Positions 53,100-62,550 are shown, numbered from the stretch's first letter. The stretch: 64,000 nucleotides of DNA from Hymenobacter cellulosilyticus (GCF_022919215.1 NZ_CP095046.1:1044501-1108500), one strand, 5' to 3'. Numbers and translations are program-made. The notes: a model not told the origin generated them from the letters alone.

Positions 53100-53714
53100 T
53101 TAGTTCTGGGGGCGGGGTGCCACGAAGTACTCGGTATTGCTGGGGTTACCTTGTGACAGACCTTTACGGGTGGTTTTCTCCAGATAGTCGCCGCGCAGAA
53201 ACTTCACCTGCTTTATCGGGGTGCGGCTGGTTCCCTTGCTTGTTACAGTCGTGTATTTGCCAGCTTCCGTTTTGACCACCTTCACCCGGTCTCCCGGGGC
53301 AACTTCGAGGTAGTCGGAGGCGGTGAGCCGTACCAGCTGGCCATCCTGGTAGTACTCCGACAGCGCCAAGTTGCCCTGGGGAGTGTAGTAGTACACCTTC
53401 TCGACTACGGTACCTACCCGCTTAAACTTGACCACGTGCTTCTTACGCAGGTATAGTGGAAGCTTGTCAACGGAGACGTTTGTAGGCCCCGACAAAGTAG
53501 AGTAGCTTTTGGTGCAGCGCCGCGTGCCCCGGATTGCCAGAAAGGACGTTTTGAAAAATCGAATCTGCCCGTCCGTCTGACTACGGATTGCCGCCGCGTG
53601 TTGAAATAATGAGTCACGCTCGGTAGCAAAGCGGGCCGGGTCAGAGCTTTGGGCTTGAGCAGCTAGTGAAGTAATTAGCGCAATACCAGCGCTAAAAGTC
53701 AATTTACGGGTCAT
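53100..53714 (-). CDS. Hypothetical secreted protein
   Basis: The 204-residue protein has a signal peptide (KLTFSAGIALITSLAAQAQ) and then a basic, beta-rich body with repeated short strands and GDRVKVVKTEAGKYTTVTS-like turns, resembling SH3-like or MORN-like modules but not assigned to a family. No lipobox and no membrane segment. It runs against recJ, with 38 bases between the two stops, and shares no operon with its neighbours. Function unknown. Confidence 0.7.
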   Translation of the reverse strand: MTRKLTFSAGIALITSLAAQAQSSDPARFATERDSLFQHAAAIRSQTDGQIRFFKTSFLAIRGTRRCTKSYSTLSGPTNVSVDKLPLYLRKKHVVKFKRVGTVVEKVYYYTPQGNLALSEYYQDGQLVRLTASDYLEVAPGDRVKVVKTEAGKYTTVTSKGTSRTPIKQVKFLRGDYLEKTTRKGLSQGNPSNTEYFVAPRPQN

Positions 53715-53776
53715 ATAGTGGGTAGTAAAAGCAGATAAGTGCCGCTAATGTAGCGCTTGGCTTATCCTGCCCAATA

Positions 53777-54148
53777 TTATTTTTGGCGTCGGGCATGGCC
53801 CCATACCCACCAGATAAGTAAGGCTTGCAGCGGCAGGCGGGCCCAAGCCAGCCAGGAAGCTACACCCAGGCTGGTCCCGCTGGACTGGGCCATATACACG
53901 TTGGCCGGAAACACGGCTACCAGCAGCCCAATCAGGCCCCAGGCGGCCCAGCGGCGGGTGAAGCGGGGCAGCAGCAAGAGTCCTAACAGCACTTCGGCCG
54001 CGCCGCTGAGCAGCACCAGGCCACGGTGCCAGGGCAAGTACGGCGGCATGATGCGCATATACACCTCGGGCTTGACGAAGTGCAGGACGCCGGCCCCGAT
54101 GAACAGCACGGCTAGCGTGTAGAGGCTAATGGCTTTGAGACGGGGCAT
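53777..54148 (-). CDS. DoxX family membrane protein
   Basis: The 123-residue protein has four membrane helices and the DoxX-like pattern: YTLAVLFIGAGVLHFVKPE at the N-terminus with the conserved G-x-x-H-F, PWHRGLVLLSGAAEVLLGLLLL in the middle and a final helix LPLQALLIWWVWGHARR. DoxX and related MauE/DUF4870-type proteins are small redox-associated membrane proteins of unclear function. ATG 54148 was chosen because the 28 extra codons of the longer frame are Pro/Cys-rich and unlike a start region. Confidence 0.82.
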   Translation of the reverse strand: MPRLKAISLYTLAVLFIGAGVLHFVKPEVYMRIMPPYLPWHRGLVLLSGAAEVLLGLLLLPRFTRRWAAWGLIGLLVAVFPANVYMAQSSGTSLGVASWLAWARLPLQALLIWWVWGHARRQK

Positions 54149-54303
54149 AGGCAGTAGGCAGAAACAATAGGAGGGAGGTGCGGCCGGCAAATGGCTTCTG
54201 CCCAACCGGCAACTTACGGCGGCGGCCGGCAATTTTGGCCGCAGCAGCGCACTGTTTACCTTGGGCGGCCGTTATAGGCTGACTTTTCCCTTGATTTCCC
54301 AGC

Positions 54304-56148
54304 ATGAAACTGTTTTCCCTCGCCCTTGGGCTTACTCTGGCCGCGGCCATGCCAGCCGTAGCGCAGCAGCCCGCCGGCTACCAGATTGACCTCGACCTGG
54401 AACACGCCACCAACGACCAGGTGCGGGTGGTTATCAAAACGCCGCCTGTAAAAGAGGCCCAGGCTACTTACGTCATGCCCTCGGTGGTACCCGGCTCGTA
54501 CTCGCGCAAAGACTATGGCCGATTTGTGCAGAACTTCCTGGCCTTCGACCGCAAAGGCCAGAAGCTCAAGGTGCGAAAGGAGGGAAGCAACCTGTTCATT
54601 ATCGACAAAGCCCCAAATCTGGCCCGCATCGAGTATTCGGTGGACGATACCTGGGACGCCAAGCAGGATGAGGGCTTTATCTTCCAGCCGGGCGGTACCA
54701 ACTTCGAGGCTGGCCAGAACTTCGTGCTCAACCACTACGGCCTCTACGGCTACCTAGAAGGCTACAAGATGCAGCCCTACCAAGTAACAGTGGCCAAGCC
54801 TGCTACCCTGTACGGGGCCACTTCCCTAACGGCCCGCCGCAACAGTGCCACCCAGGACGTATTTACGGCCGCCAGCTATGTGGAGCTGGCCGATTCGCCC
54901 ATTCTCTACAGCCGCCCCGACACGGCCAGCTTCAGCACCGGCGGAGCTCGTATTGCGGTGTCGGTGGTGTCGGAAACCGGAACGGTGAAAGCCGAGCAGG
55001 TGCGCGAGATTATGCGGCCCATGGCCGAGGCCCTGACTAAGTTCTTCGGTCAGATGCCTGTGCCCAAGTATCATTTTCTGATGTATTTCCCGAGCTTCTC
55101 CTCGCCGCTGGCCAGCAAAAACGGCGGCTACGGCGCCATGGAGCATTCCTACTCGTCGGTGTATTTTCTGCCCGAAGTGCCCGGCGAAGACCGGCTGCGC
55201 AGCATGGTGCAGGAAGTGGCCTCCCACGAGTTTCTGCACATGCTGGCCCCACTCAACATTCATAGTCGCGAAATCGGGGAGTTCGACTTCCGCAACCCCA
55301 AGATGTCGCAGCACCTGTGGCTCTACGAGGGCGTCACTGAGTACATTGCCCAGCTGGTGCAGGTGCGCGGCGGCCTGAGCACACCCGCCGAGTTTCGGCA
55401 GACCATGAAGCAGAAGATTGACAAGGCGGCCAAGCATCCTGACGTGTCGTTCACCGAGATGAGCCGCAACATTTTGGAAGCGCCCTACAAGGACATGTAC
55501 GACAACGTGTACGACAAGGGCGCCCTGCTGGGCCTGCTGCTCGATATCCGCATTCAGGAGCTCAGCCAGGGCCGCCAGAGCCTGCGCGACGTGCTGCTGG
55601 CCCTGCGCCAGAAATACGGCCCCACGCGCTCCTTCGAGGACGCCCAGCTGATTCCGGAAGTCGTGGCCCTGACTAACCCGGCCCTGCAACAGTTTTTTGA
55701 CCAGTATGTCATCGGCAACCAGCCCTTGCCCTACGCCGAGTACTTCGATAAAATCGGCTGGCGGTTCCAGGCCACCGCGCAATCCACGGTAAAGGCCTTC
55801 GGGCAGCTGGGCTTCAGCTACGACACCGAGAAAAAGCAGTTTATAGCCGCCAGCACCAAGGCCGACCAGAATGCTTTCGGCCTGAAGGAGGGCGACGTAA
55901 TTCTGGCTGTGAATGGCACCACCGTGGACATGAGCAACGCCGAAAAGCTGCTGCGCCCCCTCGTCGAGCCTACTACCGGCGATGTGGTGAAAGTGCGGTT
56001 CCGTTCGGCCGGCTCGTCGGCGCCCCAGGAGCGGCAGGCGGCACCCCGCGAGTTTGATGTCCAGATCAAGAACGCGCTGGAGGAAGTAGCCACGCCCACC
56101 CCGGCCCAGCTGCAACTGCGCAACCAGGTGCTCAAGCCCTTGGGCTAA
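54304..56148 (+). CDS. M61 family metallopeptidase (glycyl aminopeptidase type)
   Basis: The 614-residue protein has a signal peptide (LALGLTLAAAMPAVAQQ), a beta-rich N-terminal domain, and the M61 zinc site SHEFLHMLAPLNIH near residue 305, with LWLYEGVTEYIAQLVQ, holding the third ligand Glu, near residue 340. A PDZ domain follows near residue 505 (FGLKEGDVILAVNGTTV). M61 enzymes are secreted or periplasmic aminopeptidases with a preference for Gly and related residues. The gene stands alone, divergent from DoxX, and ends 56 bases before the lptB start. Confidence 0.92.
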   Translation: MKLFSLALGLTLAAAMPAVAQQPAGYQIDLDLEHATNDQVRVVIKTPPVKEAQATYVMPSVVPGSYSRKDYGRFVQNFLAFDRKGQKLKVRKEGSNLFIIDKAPNLARIEYSVDDTWDAKQDEGFIFQPGGTNFEAGQNFVLNHYGLYGYLEGYKMQPYQVTVAKPATLYGATSLTARRNSATQDVFTAASYVELADSPILYSRPDTASFSTGGARIAVSVVSETGTVKAEQVREIMRPMAEALTKFFGQMPVPKYHFLMYFPSFSSPLASKNGGYGAMEHSYSSVYFLPEVPGEDRLRSMVQEVASHEFLHMLAPLNIHSREIGEFDFRNPKMSQHLWLYEGVTEYIAQLVQVRGGLSTPAEFRQTMKQKIDKAAKHPDVSFTEMSRNILEAPYKDMYDNVYDKGALLGLLLDIRIQELSQGRQSLRDVLLALRQKYGPTRSFEDAQLIPEVVALTNPALQQFFDQYVIGNQPLPYAEYFDKIGWRFQATAQSTVKAFGQLGFSYDTEKKQFIAASTKADQNAFGLKEGDVILAVNGTTVDMSNAEKLLRPLVEPTTGDVVKVRFRSAGSSAPQERQAAPREFDVQIKNALEEVATPTPAQLQLRNQVLKPLG

Positions 56149-56191
56149 CCACCGCTGCTGGCTCCGGCCGCCGCTTCTGAGTTCTAACGCC

Positions 56192-56199
56192 TACCTTTG
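56192..56199 (+). promoter_or_regulatory. -7 promoter element immediately before lptB
   Basis: TACCTTTG matches TAnnTTTG exactly and ends only five bases before the lptB ATG at 56205, so a transcript from here would be leaderless or nearly so. Confidence 0.5.
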
Positions 56200-56204
56200 C
56201 CGTA

Positions 56205-56935
56205 ATGATTCTGCGCGCTGAACACTTAGTCAAAACCTACAAGTCCCGAACCGTTGTCAACGACATGTCGCTGTCGGTGGAGCAGGGCGAAATCGTGGGG
56301 CTGCTCGGGCCCAACGGAGCCGGCAAAACCACCTGCTTCTACATGACGGTAGGTATGGTAAAGCCCAACAGCGGCAAGATTTTCCTGGACGACGAGGAAA
56401 TCACCAAGCTGCCCATCTACCAGCGGGCCCGTCGGGGGTGGGCTACCTGGCCCAGGAAGCTTCCGTATTTCGCGACCTGACCGTGGAGGAAAACATCCTG
56501 GCCGTGCTGGAAATGACCGACATGCCCAAGCAGGCCCAGCGCGACAAAGTAGAGGAGCTCATCAATGAGTTTAGCCTCAACCACGTGCGCAAGAATATGG
56601 GCCGGGTGCTGAGCGGCGGTGAGCGGCGGCGCACCGAAATTGCCCGGGCCCTGGCCGTCGACCCGAAGTTTGTACTTCTGGATGAGCCCTTCGCCGGCGT
56701 TGACCCCATTGCCACCGAAGAAATTCAGAGCATCGTGGCCAAGCTCAAAAACAAGAACATCGGGATTCTCATCACCGACCACGACGTCAACTCCACGCTC
56801 AGCATTGTGGACCGGGCTTACCTGCTCTTCGAAGGCAAGCTGCTCAAGGCCGGCACCGCCGAGGAGCTGGCCGCCGACGAAACCGTGCGCCGCGTGTACC
56901 TGGGCAAGAACTTTGAGCTGAAGCGCAACGTGTAA
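56205..56935 (+). CDS. lptB: LPS export ABC transporter ATP-binding protein LptB (one frameshift near 56436)
   Basis: The first frame has Walker [19 protein letters not shown] near residue 36 and [19 protein letters not shown]. One more G in GGGGG at 56434-56438 gives [20 protein letters not shown], the Q loop region, and the second frame continues with the signature [15 protein letters not shown] and Walker [16 protein letters not shown], then the H loop in [13 protein letters not shown]. The joined protein has 243 residues, the normal LptB length. LptB energises extraction of LPS from the inner membrane by LptF and LptG, which are not in the window; lptC lies 10 kb upstream. The shift falls inside the most conserved ATPase region, so a real inactivation is very unlikely. 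Confidence 0.93.
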
Positions 56936-57069
56936 GCGCCCAGCCTGCGGGCGGCAGGCAGCTTTGCCGGGCTGATTTGCGTATAGGGGCCACGAATCTC
57001 CGTGAGCTTCGGTAAAAAGGCGTTTATTTCGTCTCCAAACCTGCTCTCCCACCCGGCAACAACCCCTGA

Positions 57070-58587
57070 ATGATTGATTCTATACTGACGTGGACCGTAC
57101 AGCGGCGCCTGGCCAGCATCGAGCATTTTAGCCAGAACCCGCACGAGGTGCAAGCCCAGGTGCTGCAAGACCTGCTGCTGAAAGCCCGTACCACGGAATG
57201 GGGAAAGCGCTACGGCTTTGCCGATGCGCCTACCGCCCGGGAGTTTGCCCAGCGGGTGCCCGTCAGCAGCTACGAGGAGTTGTACCCGGCCATCGAGCGG
57301 GTGCTGCGCGGGGAGCCCGACGTGCTCTGGCCCGGGCCGGTGCAATGGTTTGCCAAGTCCAGCGGCACCACCAACGCCCGCAGCAAGTACATTCCCGTCA
57401 CCCGCGAGTCATTGCAGGAATGCCACTACCGCGCCGGCCGCGACATGACGGCCCTGGCTACCGCTTTGTACCCGGAAAACCGCATCCTGGCCGGCAAAAC
57501 CCTCTCGCTAGGTGGCACCCACGGCCCCAACCCGTTCCGGCCCGATGACGAAAGCTCCCGCGTGGGCGACGTCTCGGCCGTGATTATGCAAAACCTGCCG
57601 GCCTGGGCCGAGTTTCTGCGCACTCCGCCGCTGGAGCTGGCTTTGCTCGACGAGTGGGAAGAGAAAATAGACCGGATTGCCCGTCATGTGCTCGGCGTCA
57701 ACGTGGCCGTGTTGGCCGGGGTGCCCACCTGGATGATCGTGCTGCTGCGCCGCGTTACGGAGCTGGCCGGGGCCAGCAACATCACCGAAGTGTGGCCCAA
57801 TCTGAGCTTGTTTTTGCACGGGGCGGTGGCCTTTGGGCCCTACCAGGAGCTGTTTCGCCAGCTCATTCCCGGCCCGCAAATGCGCTACCTGGAAATCTAC
57901 AACGCCTCAGAAGGCTACATTGCCTTGCAGGACCAACCTAACTCTGAGGACCTGCTGCTGCTGCTCAACCACGGCATCTACTACGAGTTTATCCCGCTGG
58001 AGGAACTGGAAGCCGAGCACCCGCAGGCCCTGACTCTGGAGCAGGTAGAGCTGGGCAAGGCATATGCCCTGGTGCTTTCTACCAACGCCGGGCTCTGGCG
58101 CTATAAAATCGGAGACACGGTGCGCTTTACCAGCCTGGCACCCTACCGAATCCGCATTACGGGCCGTACCAAGCACTTTTTGAATGCCTTTGGCGAGGAA
58201 GTCGTCATTGAGAATGCTGATGCTGCCATTGCCGCCGCCTGCCGCGCCACCGGCACCACCGTGCGCGACTACACCGCGGCTCCCATCTATTTCGACGCCT
58301 CTGATGCCTCACGTGGCGGCCACCAGTGGCTTATTGAGTTCAGCCAGCCTCCCCAGGACCCAGCGCGTTTCACCGCCGTGCTCGACCATACCTTGCGGGA
58401 GCTCAACTCCGACTACGACGCCAAGCGCCACCGGGACCTGGCCCTTAGCCCTCCAGTATTAACCATTGCCACCGCCGGCGCCTTTACCCGTTGGCTGGCC
58501 CGCAAAGGCAAGCTCGGTGGCCAGCATAAAGTGCCACGGCTTAGCAATTCGCGTGAAATCCTGGAAGCTGTCCTGCTGGAATTGTAG
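57070..58587 (+). CDS. GH3-family acyl-adenylate/amide synthetase
   Basis: The 505-residue protein belongs to the GH3 auxin-responsive promoter family of ATP-dependent acyl-adenylate enzymes: FAKSSGTTNARSKYIPVTRE near residue 95 is the adenylation P-loop-like stretch, EIYNASEGYIALQ near residue 275 and LSTNAGLWRYKIGDTVRF near residue 340 are typical, and TGRTKHFLNAFGEEVVIENAD near residue 365 closes the core. Plant GH3 proteins conjugate hormones to amino acids; bacterial members are widespread in Bacteroidota and their substrate is unknown. The gene follows lptB after 134 bases and stands alone. Confidence 0.85.
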   Translation: MIDSILTWTVQRRLASIEHFSQNPHEVQAQVLQDLLLKARTTEWGKRYGFADAPTAREFAQRVPVSSYEELYPAIERVLRGEPDVLWPGPVQWFAKSSGTTNARSKYIPVTRESLQECHYRAGRDMTALATALYPENRILAGKTLSLGGTHGPNPFRPDDESSRVGDVSAVIMQNLPAWAEFLRTPPLELALLDEWEEKIDRIARHVLGVNVAVLAGVPTWMIVLLRRVTELAGASNITEVWPNLSLFLHGAVAFGPYQELFRQLIPGPQMRYLEIYNASEGYIALQDQPNSEDLLLLLNHGIYYEFIPLEELEAEHPQALTLEQVELGKAYALVLSTNAGLWRYKIGDTVRFTSLAPYRIRITGRTKHFLNAFGEEVVIENADAAIAAACRATGTTVRDYTAAPIYFDASDASRGGHQWLIEFSQPPQDPARFTAVLDHTLRELNSDYDAKRHRDLALSPPVLTIATAGAFTRWLARKGKLGGQHKVPRLSNSREILEAVLLEL

Positions 58588-58856
58588 CCGGTCAGCTTAG
58601 GTTACGGCTTATACTTTGCATAATGCTATTTTCAGGGTTTCTGTCAACTCTTCGGCTAGCTTGTTAAAGCACAAAAAAGGCTTTCTATGACGGTTGCCTG
58701 ATGGTAAGAAGAGCTTCGCCGCCGACAGTTGTAGACCAGAGGGCTAAGTGTATTTCGACAATTTTTTAATTACTGGAAATATTTTCCAGCGGATTAGTCC
58801 TGTTTTAATAGATTTAGTTATATATTGTCGGATTGTTAACGTTCACGCCTACACTC

Positions 58857-59090
58857 GTGCCCGCTATATCAACCTCCTCTTCCCGTCCTTACGTTTCCCG
58901 CCGCAAACGTAGTCGCTCTTCGGAGCCATCTAAGCTAAGTACCAAAGCAACGGTAGGTATGCTTAGTCTCTTGGTATTCGCCTTGCTGGCCAGCTTGGCC
59001 GTAATTGCGGCCTCTCTCACCAGCAACGAGCCGGGCGCGAGCCCCGAAACGGCAAGCATGGTGGCTACTGATTTAACCTTAAGCCAGTAG
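58857..59090 (+). CDS. Small hypothetical protein with one membrane helix
   Basis: The 77-residue frame from GTG 58857 has a basic Ser/Arg-rich N-terminus (SRPYVSRRKRSRSSEPSK), one membrane helix (VGMLSLLVFALLASLAVIAAS) and an acidic Ser/Thr-rich end. A longer version could start at TTG 58833. I do not recognise the family. It lies in an AT-richer gap after the GH3 gene and points toward the convergent AIM24-like gene. It may be a genuine small membrane protein, but the evidence is only the frame and its topology. Confidence 0.5.
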   Translation: MPAISTSSSRPYVSRRKRSRSSEPSKLSTKATVGMLSLLVFALLASLAVIAASLTSNEPGASPETASMVATDLTLSQ

Positions 59091-59113
59091 CCACCCACTC
59101 ACACGTCTCTTCC

Positions 59114-59896
59114 TTACTCGTCCAGCACACCGCCAACCAATCGACCTAGAACGCTACCACTCTCTTTCGAGGCATTGCCGCCCGTGGGCGACAAGGCCTG
59201 GATCAGCTTCTTCACCGGCATCGACTGCAGCCATACCCGGCCCGTGCCTTGCAGCGTAGCTAGCAACAGCCCCTCACCGCCAAAAATCATTGATTTTAGG
59301 CCGCCGGCGCGGGCGATGCTGAAATTGACGCTGGGTTCAAACGCCACAACGCACCCCGTATCGACGCGCAGCAGCTCGTTGTTGAGTTGCTTTTCGATGA
59401 TGGTGCCGCCGGCGTGAATAAAGGCTTTGCCGTCGCCGGTGAGCTTTTCCAGGATGAAGCCTTCCCCACCGAAAAAGCCGGCTCCAAGGCGTTGGTTGAA
59501 ATGGATGCCAATCTTCGTGCCTCGGGCCGCGGCCAAAAAGCCGTCCTTCTGCACAATCAGGCCGTTGGGCATGGTGCCCAGGTCGATGGGAATGATGGTG
59601 CCAGGGTAGGGAGCCGAAAAGGCTACGCGGCTTTTGCCGTAGCCCCCGCGGTGGGTGAAATGGGTCATAAACAGAGACTCGCCGGTAACCAGGCGGGTGC
59701 CCGCCGAGAAGAGCTTGCCCAGAATACCTTGGTCGGGCTCTGAGCCGTCGCCCATCTTGGTTTCGAAAGCAATGGCTTCTTCCATGTACACCATGGCGCC
59801 GGCTTCAGCAATGACGGTTTCGTTGGGGTCCAACTCTATTTCTAGAACCTGAATATCGGAGCCCAGAATGCGGTAATCTACGTCGTGGGACTGCAT
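59114..59896 (-). CDS. TIGR00266 / AIM24-like protein
   Basis: The 260-residue protein has the TIGR00266 pattern: DYRILGSDIQVLEIELDPNE at the start, ETVIAEAGAMVYMEEAIAFE, then GGGYG-like HRGGYGKSRVAFSAPYPGTI, and QRLGAGFFGGEGFILEKLTG with VDTGCVVAFEPSVNF in the C-terminal half. The family forms tryptophan-RNA-attenuator-like beta trimers and is of unknown function. ATG 59896 is chosen because the 28 codons of the longer frame overlap a hairpin and are not conserved. It is convergent with the small gene to its left. Confidence 0.85.
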   Translation of the reverse strand: MQSHDVDYRILGSDIQVLEIELDPNETVIAEAGAMVYMEEAIAFETKMGDGSEPDQGILGKLFSAGTRLVTGESLFMTHFTHRGGYGKSRVAFSAPYPGTIIPIDLGTMPNGLIVQKDGFLAAARGTKIGIHFNQRLGAGFFGGEGFILEKLTGDGKAFIHAGGTIIEKQLNNELLRVDTGCVVAFEPSVNFSIARAGGLKSMIFGGEGLLLATLQGTGRVWLQSMPVKKLIQALSPTGGNASKESGSVLGRLVGGVLDE

Positions 59897-59971
59897 AGGA
59901 AAAAGGGTTAATAGGATAACGAGTTCAAGTATAGCGAACTGGCAATTATTGTCGGCGACGACCAGAAAAGA

Positions 59972-60001
59972 AAAGGCCATTCTCCGCCGAGAATGGCCTT
60001 T
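59972..60001. terminator. Hairpin between the AIM24-like gene and its neighbour
   Basis: AAAGGCCATTCT and AGAATGGCCTTT form a perfect 12-bp stem around CCGCCG. It lies between two - strand genes, just past the stop of the 60031-60411 gene, and would terminate it. Confidence 0.8.
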
Positions 60002-60030
60002 ATATGTAGTTCAAACGGAAAATAGGCGGC

Positions 60031-60411
60031 TTACTCGTCGCTGCTCAGCTCCCCGCGTACTTCGGCCTCGGTGTCGGCTTCGGGCTCACCTTTTTTGCCT
60101 TTTTTCTTGGCTTCAGTACTGGTGCGGCGCATAAATTCTTCTTCCGTTTCTTCGGGCTCGGCCACTCCGTTTTCAACCGGAAAATCCTCATCTTCCTCTT
60201 CTACCTTCTCCCCAAACTGCCCATCACGATTTACAAGCTTTTTGTCGCGCACGTGCTGGTTGAGAAAGTGGTTGATTTCCTCGATAGAGTAGTTGGAGGT
60301 GATTTCGCCCAGCGGGTTCACTTTAATTTCGAAGCCTTCCAGGTCCTTATGCACCCGGGCTTTCTTTTCCGGGTCGTTTTTCTTGCTCTTATTAACGGGT
60401 TTCTTAGCCAT
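60031..60411 (-). CDS. Small conserved acidic/lysine-rich protein of unknown function
   Basis: The 126-residue protein has a basic N-terminus (MAKKPVNKSKKNDPEKKARV), a central folded-looking segment around FEIKVNPLGEITSNYSIEE and INHFLNQHVRDKKLV, and a long acidic and Lys-rich tail that is probably disordered. The central part is well conserved in Bacteroidota as far as I recall, without an assigned function. It is soluble, with no signal peptide. It stands between two terminators and is transcribed alone. Confidence 0.75.
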   Translation of the reverse strand: MAKKPVNKSKKNDPEKKARVHKDLEGFEIKVNPLGEITSNYSIEEINHFLNQHVRDKKLVNRDGQFGEKVEEEDEDFPVENGVAEPEETEEEFMRRTSTEAKKKGKKGEPEADTEAEVRGELSSDE

Positions 60412-60461
60412 GATGTCGTCCGTAGGTGGGGTTGCTACGCCAGTGGCCCTTCCTAAAAACG

Positions 60462-60497
60462 AAGGCCGCTCCGTACCAGGTAGTACGAAGCGGCCTT
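60462..60497 (-). terminator. Terminator after gltX
   Basis: AAGGCCGCT and AGCGGCCTT flank a smaller inner GTAC/GTAC stem, giving a two-part hairpin 33 bases after the gltX stop codon (- strand). Confidence 0.7.
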
Positions 60498-60529
60498 GCT
60501 GCCGGATGCACGAATTTTAAAACAGCATG

Positions 60530-62089
60530 CTAGGCGCTGATTTTGTCTGCCAGGCGGGCCACAGCAGCTTCAATGCGCTGCGCAGTCTCCAGGGTGCCCA
60601 GAATGCTCATAATGGCCATCAGGTCGGGGCCGGCGGCTACGCCGGTTACCACGACGCGCAAGGCCTGCAGCACCTGCCCGATTTTAACGCCCTGGCGCTC
60701 CAGCACCTGGGTCAGCAGCGCCTTGATGCCGTCGGGAGTCGTGTCTTGGGCGGCGGGTAGCTCCTGGGCAAAGGCCTGCAGTGCGGCAGCCGTCGGGGCG
60801 TTCCACTTTTTGCTGACTACCTGTTCGTCGTAGCTTTCCGGGGCCAGGAAGAAATACTGGGCTTCGCGCCAGAAGTCCTGGGGGAAAGTTACGCGCTCCT
60901 TCATGGCGCCCACAATCTGCACGGCCTTCTCCTCGGAGCACTCAATATTGTGCTCTTCCAGGGCCGTGAGCAGGAACTGAGCCAGCTCGGTATCAGGCTT
61001 GGCACGCAGGTAATGCTCGTTGTACCAGCGCACCTTGTTCTGGTCGAAGCGGGCCGGCGACTTGCTTACCCGCTCAATGCTAAAGGCCTCAATAAGCTCG
61101 GGCATGGAGAAAATCTCCTGCTGGGAGCCGGGGTTCCAGCCCAGAAAGGCCAGGAAGTTAATAAAGGCATCGGGCAGGTAGCCACTCTCGCGGTAGCCGC
61201 TGCTCACGGTAGGCTGGCCGGTTTCGGCATCGGTGCCGTGCCATTCCAGCGGGAAAACGGGGAAGCCGAGCCGGTCACCGTCGCGCTTGCTGAGCTTGCC
61301 GGTACCGTCGGGCTTGAGCAGCAGGGGCAGGTGGGCAAACTGGGGCATGGTGCTTTCCCAGCCAAAGTAGCGGTACAGCAGCACGTGCAGCGGCGCCGAG
61401 GGCAACCACTCCTCGCCCCGGATTACGTGGGTGATTTCCATCAAATGGTCATCCACGATGTTGGCCAAATGATAGGTCGGCATACCATCCGACTTCATCA
61501 ACACCTTGTCGTCGATGCTGCTGGAGTGTACAACTACCCAGCCGCGGATCATGTCGTTGAAGCGAACTTCCTCCTTGCGCGGAACCTTGAGGCGAATTAC
61601 GTAAGGCGAGCCGCTGTCCAGCAGCTGCTTCACCTCGTCTTCGGGCAGGGTCAGAGAGTTGCGCATCTGAGTGCGCGTAATGCTGTTGTACTGGGGGTTG
61701 GGCACCTTGGCGGCCGTCAGGCGGGCGCGCATGGCGTCTAGTTCCTCGGGCGTATCGAAGGCATAGTAGGCGTGGCCGCTGTTGATGAGCTGCATGGCAT
61801 ACTCCATGTACATCGGCTTCCGCTCGCTCTGCCGGTAAGGCGCGTGCGGGCCGGCTGGCTCACTCCACGGGCTTTCGTCGAGCTCAATGCCGCACCATTT
61901 CAGGGACTCGGCAATGTACTGCTCGGCTCCGGGCACGAAGCGGTTCTGGTCGGTATCTTCAATGCGCAGCAGCATTTTGCCGCCCATCTTACGCGCAAAC
62001 AAATAGTTATACAGCGCCGTGCGCACGCCGCCGATATGTAACGGTCCCGTAGGGCTGGGCGCAAAGCGCACCCGTACTTCTCTCTCCAT
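60530..62089 (-). CDS. gltX: Glutamate--tRNA ligase
   Basis: The 519-residue class I synthetase has the HIGH motif in RFAPSPTGPLHIGGVRTALYNYLFA near residues 7-31 and the KMSKS-type loop KLSKRDGDRLGFP near residue 265. DTDQNRFVPGAEQYIAESLKW lies between, and the C-terminal helical anticodon-binding half is complete. It charges tRNA-Glu and, in organisms without GlnRS-type coverage, may also act on tRNA-Gln. ATG 62089 is clearly the start. A -7-like GATCTTTG lies on the - strand near 62139, followed upstream by the inverted repeat at 62150-62262. Confidence 0.95.
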   Translation of the reverse strand: MEREVRVRFAPSPTGPLHIGGVRTALYNYLFARKMGGKMLLRIEDTDQNRFVPGAEQYIAESLKWCGIELDESPWSEPAGPHAPYRQSERKPMYMEYAMQLINSGHAYYAFDTPEELDAMRARLTAAKVPNPQYNSITRTQMRNSLTLPEDEVKQLLDSGSPYVIRLKVPRKEEVRFNDMIRGWVVVHSSSIDDKVLMKSDGMPTYHLANIVDDHLMEITHVIRGEEWLPSAPLHVLLYRYFGWESTMPQFAHLPLLLKPDGTGKLSKRDGDRLGFPVFPLEWHGTDAETGQPTVSSGYRESGYLPDAFINFLAFLGWNPGSQQEIFSMPELIEAFSIERVSKSPARFDQNKVRWYNEHYLRAKPDTELAQFLLTALEEHNIECSEEKAVQIVGAMKERVTFPQDFWREAQYFFLAPESYDEQVVSKKWNAPTAAALQAFAQELPAAQDTTPDGIKALLTQVLERQGVKIGQVLQALRVVVTGVAAGPDLMAIMSILGTLETAQRIEAAVARLADKISA

Positions 62090-62149
62090 ATAAACAAAAA
62101 TTCGCGTCGGTTCTTACAGAAACGCGCCGCGAAGGTACAAAGATCAACT

Positions 62150-62262
62150 GGTGAAATAGTGAGATGGTGAAATGGTGAGTTTACTGTTCAATTTGCGCCA
62201 ACCGCGCGGTCAGAACAACAACTCACTATTTCACCATCTCACTATCTCACTATCTCACTGCT
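62150..62262. repeat. Intergenic inverted repeat of GTGAAATAGTGAG-type units
   Basis: The left arm has GTGAAATAGTGAGATGGTGA and related units; the right arm carries the complement (CTCACTATTTCACCATCTCA, followed by more CTCACTAT repeats), with 26 near-matching positions around a loop of about 40 bases. Similar GTGAAAT/ATTTCAC sequence appears again near 62465 and 62553 beside ridA. It spans the gap between gltX and the 61-residue protein gene. Confidence 0.75.
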
Positions 62263-62446
62263 AGTCCCGGTTCCGGTAGCTCAGGTAGAGTACCAAACCC
62301 AGCAGGGTAATGCCTCCGCGGATAGCCCAGGCCACGGTAGTACCCCACTGGTCAATCCAAGTCAGGAGCATTGATTTCATACCCAGAAAGGGCAGAATCA
62401 AGGATAAAAGGCCCAGCAGGAGTAAGCCCAGTCCAAGTTCTTTCAT
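62261..62446 (-). CDS. Small hypothetical membrane protein (61 residues)
   Basis: The protein has two membrane helices: LGLLLLGLLSLILPFLGM near the start and TVAWAIRGGITLLGLVLYLS near the end, with a short basic tail. I do not recognise the family, though similar small proteins are frequent in this group. It lies between two hairpin-bearing gaps, ridA upstream and gltX downstream, all on the - strand. Confidence 0.68.
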   Translation of the reverse strand: MKELGLGLLLLGLLSLILPFLGMKSMLLTWIDQWGTTVAWAIRGGITLLGLVLYLSYRNRD

Positions 62447-62550
62447 GTAGCGTGCAGGTGAGGTGGTGAAATGATAAGTGGAAGTTCAGTGCTTGCAATA
62501 CTGCGCAATCAGAACGAAAAAACCCGCCACTTCCCTATATCACAGCTCTA

